In this document: one piece after another, positions 58,338 through 64,000 of the stretch
Position numbering within the stretch: the first letter of the stretch is position 1
How the letters are laid out: each line of letters begins with the position of its first letter
NCBI GenBank assembly: GCA_013398015.1
Contig: VZRR01005728.1
Span: 48,234 to 112,233, forward strand
Reading direction: 5' to 3'
DNA: 64,000 nt
DNA from: Oreocharis arfaki
Taxonomy: Eukaryota > Chordata > Aves > Passeriformes > Paramythiidae
Made by a program: the position numbers and the translations under genes
Notes under the pieces: generated by a model
What the model was told of the DNA's origin: nothing
Databases searched by the model: none
Seen by the model: the letters and a program-made list of their open reading frames with translations, nothing else

Positions 58338-60260
58338 CTCCTCATAGTACTAAAGGTGTTAAAAGCAGTGTTACCACCTGCCCGAGTAAAGTAAGCAGGG
58401 ATTTATGGCACCCGCCAAGCTCTGGGAAATTGTGATTGTGATAAGGTTTCAGTCTTTCAAGTGGAACTGGAGGTCATTTCTGTCAGGAGCAGAACCACTG
58501 GAGACTACTGAGAATGTCATAGTCTTTGGGAGAAACCTGACCTTGTGGATGTGGGTCTGGAAACTAGGACAGGCTGTGAGCAATTTTATTTCTTTGTGTC
58601 GTGCTGGCTGTGGGTCGTGTCACCTGTGCTAACCAGCCAGGCCAGTGAGGCACGCAGGGGTATTTGACCTTCCATGAGATTACAGAGCTACCCTTTAGCA
58701 CACCACAACAGAAAGCAAGGTCTTGCATTGTTGCACTTTGAAGAAAAAAATAAAGCATGTAAATACATAAAAGCATACTCAAATTAGTCTTATTCTTTTG
58801 AAACTGGAGGCAGCACTTCTTGCATGAGCCTGCTGCACTGTTACTGGTCCCTGCTGCAAAACTCCTGATTTTATCTCCACTCCCTCACCTGGGTCAAGGA
58901 GTTGGAGTCCTCAGGCAGCCTTGTCTCACCTCAGGCTGCTCCTGTCTATCCCTTCCAGCTGCTCAGGGCAGCAATCTGCAGGAGGAAAAGCAAGAACAAG
59001 AGCGGGATGCTTTGTCCCTCATCAGGCAGCAAGGGAAGAGGCCAGTCTTACCTCTTGCCCTCTACCATGAGGGCAGCAACAGAATCCAAATGGAGGAAGG
59101 AGCTCAGATCTTAAGACTGAAAAAAAAAAAAAAAATCACAAAGCCTTTTCAATAAATAGAGTATTTTTATTAAGCAATTGTTGGATATGGTGTAGACAAT
59201 AATTGCCTAAATTAAGTCATATGGAGCAAGTGACCCAGTAGTCACTTGCTAATTATAATTCTCTGCTGTCTTTTCTGGGAAATGGACTAATTTCCATTCT
59301 TGCAGGAGTCAGAGGCAGCTGTACGTACAGCATGAATATACCTACCAGCAGCCGCAGAAGAAGCTGCACACCTATTAGCAGAGCTGCTGGCATGTTTCCA
59401 GGAGTCCTGCCGGCCATCCAGGCGCAGCAGCAGGGACGGGACCTGCTCAGTGCTGCGGGCACACCTCCACCTGCGAGTGCAGCCACACCGCCGTGGCAGA
59501 GCGCCAGCATGCTCCTGGTTTACATCACCAAACAGCAGCACTGAGATGCCCCAGCAGGTCTGTGTGGGAGTGATTTCTGAACCTGCTCTGCAGGGAATGA
59601 GTCCACGAGAGCTGCCTGTGGTGGCACACAAGGAGCTGCAATACTGCTCTTCCCCTCCTGCTGGGAAAGAAGTTGTGCTTTAGGACAGCTGCAGCACTTT
59701 TCCCTGAGGGAACTGAAACCAAGTCCTGGATGGCAGTGTAAAATTGCGGACTCCCTGTCTGAGGATAGGGCTTTACAGATACCTGCAGCTCCCCCGCCTA
59801 TGGGAAAATTAGGGGGAGATTTGGAAAGGGAGCAGTTAGAAACCAGCATGACATCCTGGAGATTAACAGGTCTTTTTTTGTTTATTGCTGAGGCCTGAAG
59901 TGCATTGCAGGTGTGCAGGGAGTTTTATCAGTGCTGCTGCTGCAAATCCCAAACTCCCTGGTAAAAGAAAGGCCTGGGCTGTGTGTAGTTAAACCCTGGC
60001 TAAGAAGGGCCACCAAGTACTGCCAGAAATACGTAATGAATGCTGCTTTTATAGGATTTTTATTGACTGCCGTATATCCAGTCTTGCTGAAAATTTCTGT
60101 GCAGTTTTCCATTTTCTCACAAGTCTACTTTCTCTCCCACAGCACTCATGAGGAATTAATGAAACAGTTTACCTGTAGCTGCAGGCTGTGTCTTGGGGTT
60201 CTACATTTACCTCCCAACACTGCAGCTGAATGTCCCTTTATTAGGTCCTGTGCAACACAC
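58338..60260. other. No gene supported; poly-A run and GC-rich open frames
   Basis: A 16-base A run lies at 59120-59135 after an open frame, with AATAAA about 15 bp further on. The segment 59287-59700 is GC-rich with more CpG than its neighbours and has open frames on both strands. No peptide family was recognised. Confidence 0.4.
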
Positions 60261-60500
60261 TGTTCTGGTTTGGCTTGGATAGGGTTAATTTTCTTAGTTG
60301 GTACAGTGCTGTGTTTTGGATTCAGAATGAGAATCATGTTGATAACACACTGGTGTTTCAGCTGTTGCTCACCAGTGCTTACCCTAAGTCAGGGGATTTT
60401 TGGTTTCCCGTGCTCTGCAGCTGGCCAGAGGGAGCATGGCCAGGGTGGGTGACTTGAACTGGCCAAAGGGATGTTCCATAGCACAGAATGTCACATTCAG

Positions 60501-60510
60501 TATATAAACC
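60501..60510 (+). promoter_or_regulatory. LTR TATA box
   Basis: TATATAAACC in the position expected for the core promoter of this LTR, about 220 bp before the first ATTAAA polyadenylation signal. The LTR at 1-490 has lost the equivalent site. Confidence 0.6.
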
Positions 60511-60525
60511 AGGGGGAATTGGCTG

Positions 60526-61107
60526 TGAAAGGCTGATTGCTGCTCAGGGATGAGCTGGGCATCAGTCAGAGATTGGTGAGAAATCGTATTGTGCATCACT
60601 TGTTTTCTTGCTCTTACTCCTCTCCCTCTCTCCTTGTCCTTACTATTATTATTGTTGTTGTTGTTATATATTATTGATATTATTTTCATTATAATTATTA
60701 TATTTTATTTTGTTTGAATTATTAAATTGTTCTTATTTCTACCCATGAGTTTTACTTTCTTTCTGATTCTCCTCACTGGGGTTGAGGGGGGACTGAGTGA
60801 GTGGCTGCATGGTACTTNTGAAAGGCTGATTGCTGCTCAGGGATGAGCTGGGCATCAGTCAGAGTGTGGTGAGAAATCGTATTGTGAATCACTTGTTTTC
60901 TTGCTCTTACTCCTCTCCCTCTCTCCTTGTCCTTACTATTATTATTGTTGTTGTTGTTATATATTATTGATATTATTTTCATTATAATTATTATATTTTA
61001 TTTTGTTTGAATTATTAAATTGTTCTTATTTCTACCCATGAGTTTTACTTTCTTTCTGATTCTCCTCACTGGGGTTGAGGGGGGACTGAGTGAGTGGCTG
61101 CATGGTA
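60526..61107 (+). repeat. Near-identical 289-bp tandem duplication around a single N
   Basis: 60526-60814 and 60819-61107 are the same sequence at a constant offset of 293 bp. By eye there are only three substitutions: two adjacent ones in CAGAGATTGG versus CAGAGTGTGG, and one in GTGCATCAC versus GTGAATCAC. The first copy ends TACTT followed by N at 60818. This looks like an imperfectly closed assembly gap or two haplotypes placed in series rather than biology. Confidence 0.9.
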
Positions 61108-61131
61108 AAACCTTGCTGGCCAGGGTTAAAT

Positions 61132-64000
61132 ATCTGATTTATCTAATTTCAGGAAAACACCCAGAGACACAACATCTTTGAAATTCGTACTGTTTTGTTA
61201 ATTCTCCTAAAAATAGTGGCCTCCAGGTCATTGAGGATGGGACAGAAGATACAGCATGCCTGTGTGAGCCTTGTCTCCTTAGGAAAGCAGGCTAAAAATT
61301 ATGATTTCTGGTTTTGTTGTTGCTTCTGGTGTGTAAAAGATGCGTTTCAATCTTTGATCCCAATTCTGATTTGAACTGCAACACTGGACAGTGGAACACT
61401 TCCACTGGTTTTATTGGAGTGAGTCTAAATTTTCACACCAGTAGCTGAGATCATGAGCTTTTCCTTTCAATTTGCTGGTAACTATTCTCTCTATTTTACT
61501 GTGGCCTTAAAACAAAATAAACCCTTTAAGATACTTTGAATGGTGGTTTTACTGATGTTAAAGTGTAGTTATGGTTTGATTTTTGCTGCTTCCATCCTGC
61601 GGATATGAGCAGAGGGAGCTATTTCAGTTATATAAAAAACTTTTATTTGAGATGCCACCTTTGGGGTCAAGAGGACTTTCATGGGCATTTGCAACACAGC
61701 CAACAGCAATGTGACTTTTATGATAATGCAATTATGTTGCTATTTGTGAATGAAAATAGCAATGTCCTGTTTGCTGAGATCAAATGTCAGATCTCAGGAG
61801 GGGTATTTTGCAGACCCCAAGCTTGTCAGCAGTCACCTAAAAAAGAAATGAATGCTGTAGACATCAAGACTTTTTCAAAAAAACCCAAAACCCCAAACAA
61901 ATAACACTGTATCCTTGGCAAGGTGATAGTAACTTAATACCACTACTTTTATTTTAGGATTCCAGATAATATTTTTACTGAGAAACAAAAGGACTCAGTA
62001 ATCAGAGCATTACAGATTTGTTTGCAATACAAGGTGTTTATTAAGCTTCTGAAAGCTTTATCATCACATTAGGTTTTGCCATGAAACTTACATGAAAATA
62101 AACTATTTGAACACTTTCTGCTAAATGCCTTAAAACAAATCCCTCAATGATTTAAAAATAGACTTTGTACTCAATGAAAATAAAAGGTGAATTTTTCATC
62201 TGTATTTACCAGCCCTTACTAAAATGTTAATACAGCCTACTGAAAAATAGTTCTAACCTTTAATAATTTGTCGAGATATATGAAACCATACTGAAAAGCA
62301 TTGCAATTCTGAAAGCTGAATCGCTAAAAATTACTGATGGTTTTGAACCTTTTCCTTCCTACTTTCAAGGCCTCTCTTATGCTCAAGCACAAAAGATTGA
62401 AATTTGCTTCATTCAATCATAACAACGCTTCACCTTAACTGGAAGTCTACCAGCCAATGGGTACATCAAAGAAACTTTGAGACTTTTTAGACCAAACAAA
62501 AAATATTGTGTGAATCCACAGTGAGCAAAATTTTTTGCTAGATAAGCTGTGCACTGCTTCTTACCTCTCTGCTAAGGTCCTTCGAGGCACAGGAATAGAA
62601 GCTTTGTTTGCGTTAGGTGACAGATCCATGTCCCTGACCTTTCTGAGAAATCAGGATGATTTCTTGTTTACAGGCCACTAGAGACAATATTCATCTCCTC
62701 AGCCTCTCTACTTCTCAGGACCTCATTGAAAAAGTACATCTTTAAAATAAATGACAAAATCGGAAAGAGACAAACACCATCTGATGTCTAGTTCAATCTG
62801 TATGCGAGATCACCGAGTGCTGTGCTGGGCAGGAACATGAATGAGCTGATAATATTGAAGTGATCTCACGTTCACCCAGGGGAACATACATAGTCTGTTC
62901 CTGACAATCCTCCTCAAAATATCCAGAGGCATCCCTACCACCTGCCTGCCAGACCTCAGAAAGCCGATGGCCATGTGTTTGCTAGCAAAAAATGTGGTAT
63001 TTGCAGAACCAAGCGTGCCTGGATTGTGAGTCCTAATTACTGAGAAACCTTCAGGGGCTGTGCCTTCATAGAAAATGACTCAACACAGCATGAGCGGATC
63101 AAGGGAATGAAGCAGCTGGCAATGGCTCTGCGTGTGTACACTGCTCGTGGTTCCGGCCCTTCTCTTTGGATCATGTTTTCCAGTGCCTTGGAGGAAAAGT
63201 CGCCGCTTGAATGTGGTTTGAAGCTGTCCATGGTGCTGACCCCTGACTGCTCTGGGGCCTCGAGTCCCCCGATGACCGGAAGTGCCACTGGCAACCCCAA
63301 AGCAGAGCTTCCAGGCTGGTGCCTACGGAATAAACCCGCTGTGATTGCACCAAAATTGCACCAGTGTGAAGGAATCTGGGGGAATCCCTTCAAAAAAAAG
63401 CAAAGGCCTCAATGCAAAGACAGATATAGGTGAACTTGAAAGCATTTATGTGCCATCTAGAATATATTTCTGGTATGATCTTACGGTGTTCCAGCTAACT
63501 GAAGAACAAAACCTCATATCAAAGACCTAGCATATCTTTTTGTGTTTCTTTTCAGTAACAAACAGGTTTATTTTTAACATTTTTTTATGATCTTGTGTAA
63601 TTATTTAACACAATATGGCCCATTTGCCAAATTACATGGAAGTAAATGTTACTTGTGTTCAGCCCTCACAAGGTTTCTAGGCTAAGACGGTAAACTTCAG
63701 CTAGAAGTATCATTAGAAGAAAACCTCATTTTTTATATTGAAGGTACGGACTGCGTATTTTGTAGTGTTTTAACACAGGGCATTGACTACCAAAAACAAC
63801 TATTTGTACAGATTTCATTTCGTCTCCTTAATGAATCAGTAACTCAGAATCCTTATTTGGGAAAAAAAAAAAAAGTAAGTTCCCTTCCCCTGCTACTGCC
63901 ACAAATTCTAACTCAGCAATATAAACTAGATTGAATGCAGCTATTTCCATTGATTTAACTCAATCCAGCCTAATTTTCATGGATATTTCTTAGCTGAGCT
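61132..64000. other. No gene supported
   Basis: AT-rich sequence. One GC-richer block at 63037-63433 is open on both strands (118 codons minus, 108 plus). The minus frame carries GDFSSKALENMIQREGPEPR, but I do not recognise it and see no clear splice sites. An A run occurs at about 63862-63874. Confidence 0.4.

Larger units (their letters stand above)
60261..61131 (+). mobile_element. Avian ERVL-type solo LTR containing an internal duplicated segment
   Basis: Starts TGTTCTGGTTTGGCTTGG at 60261. It continues through GGGTTAATTTTCTTAG, GCTGTGTTTTGGATTCAG, GTTGATAACACACTGGTG, a CTGGCCAAAGGGATGTTCC block and a TATA box (TATATAAACC, 60501-60510). An ATTAAA polyadenylation signal sits at 60721-60726, followed by the CCATGAGTTTTACTTTC region. 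The terminal part CTTGCTGGCCAGGGTTAAA ends near 61131, where the usual CA end is degraded. No internal retroviral genes flank it. The R/U5-side 289 bp occur twice around an N at 60818. Excluding that, the element would be about 575-580 bp. It shares the general layout of the LTR at 1-490 but is a different subfamily. Confidence 0.85.

Noticed and set aside
58820..59155. Processed pseudogene ending in the A run at 59120-59135
   Set aside because: An open frame precedes the A run, but no parent gene was recognised, no target duplication is visible and AATAAA lies after rather than before the A run.
59913..60452. 179-codon plus-strand frame
   Set aside because: It runs from unique sequence straight into the LTR at 60261, so it is a chance fusion.

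Overview
The window reads as a stretch of a bird genome, most likely a passerine (perching bird). The evidence is its repeats: two partial CR1 LINE open reading frames, two 3'-end CR1 fragments, a chimaeric tRNA-Ile/CR1 SINE of the kind described from zebra finch and relatives (TguSINE1-like), and two solo LTRs of the common avian ERVL-type family. The rest is AT-leaning, CpG-poor sequence with stops in every frame, typical of avian intergenic or intronic DNA. No bacterial or phage features are present, and no complete protein-coding gene could be supported.

Layout. The window opens inside an avian LTR (1-490). Then follows the most unusual stretch (2555-3096): a short reverse-transcriptase fragment with a Y-M-D-D box and a Trp-rich overlapping frame, looking like an endogenous hepadnavirus remnant. 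It lies between two diverged direct repeats of about 115-130 bp. The downstream repeat is the start of an exon-like open frame (2945-3096) with acceptor and donor sites. A second exon-like segment (5625-5758) ends in a stop codon with an AATAAA about 330 bp downstream. A minus-strand open frame at 9997-10293 has protein-like composition but was not recognised. From about 10.3 to 26.8 kb only simple repeats and TAAT-rich, possibly conserved noncoding segments stand out.

A tRNA-headed SINE lies at 26.85-27.0 kb, a degraded CR1 reverse-transcriptase fragment at 33.1-34.1 kb, a CR1 3' end (minus) at 37.6 kb, and an internally deleted CR1 that keeps its ATTCT-repeat tail at 44.9-45.8 kb. A 26-bp minisatellite occupies 57.0-57.1 kb and a second minus-strand CR1 3' end lies at 58.2 kb. 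A second LTR (60261-61131) contains a near-identical 289-bp segment twice around a single N, probably an assembly join. The last 2.9 kb holds no recognisable gene.

Any host gene would be present only as one or two candidate exons in a mostly intronic or intergenic landscape, so no pathway or operon logic can be drawn. The best candidate for something new is the hepadnavirus-like fragment and its flanking duplication.
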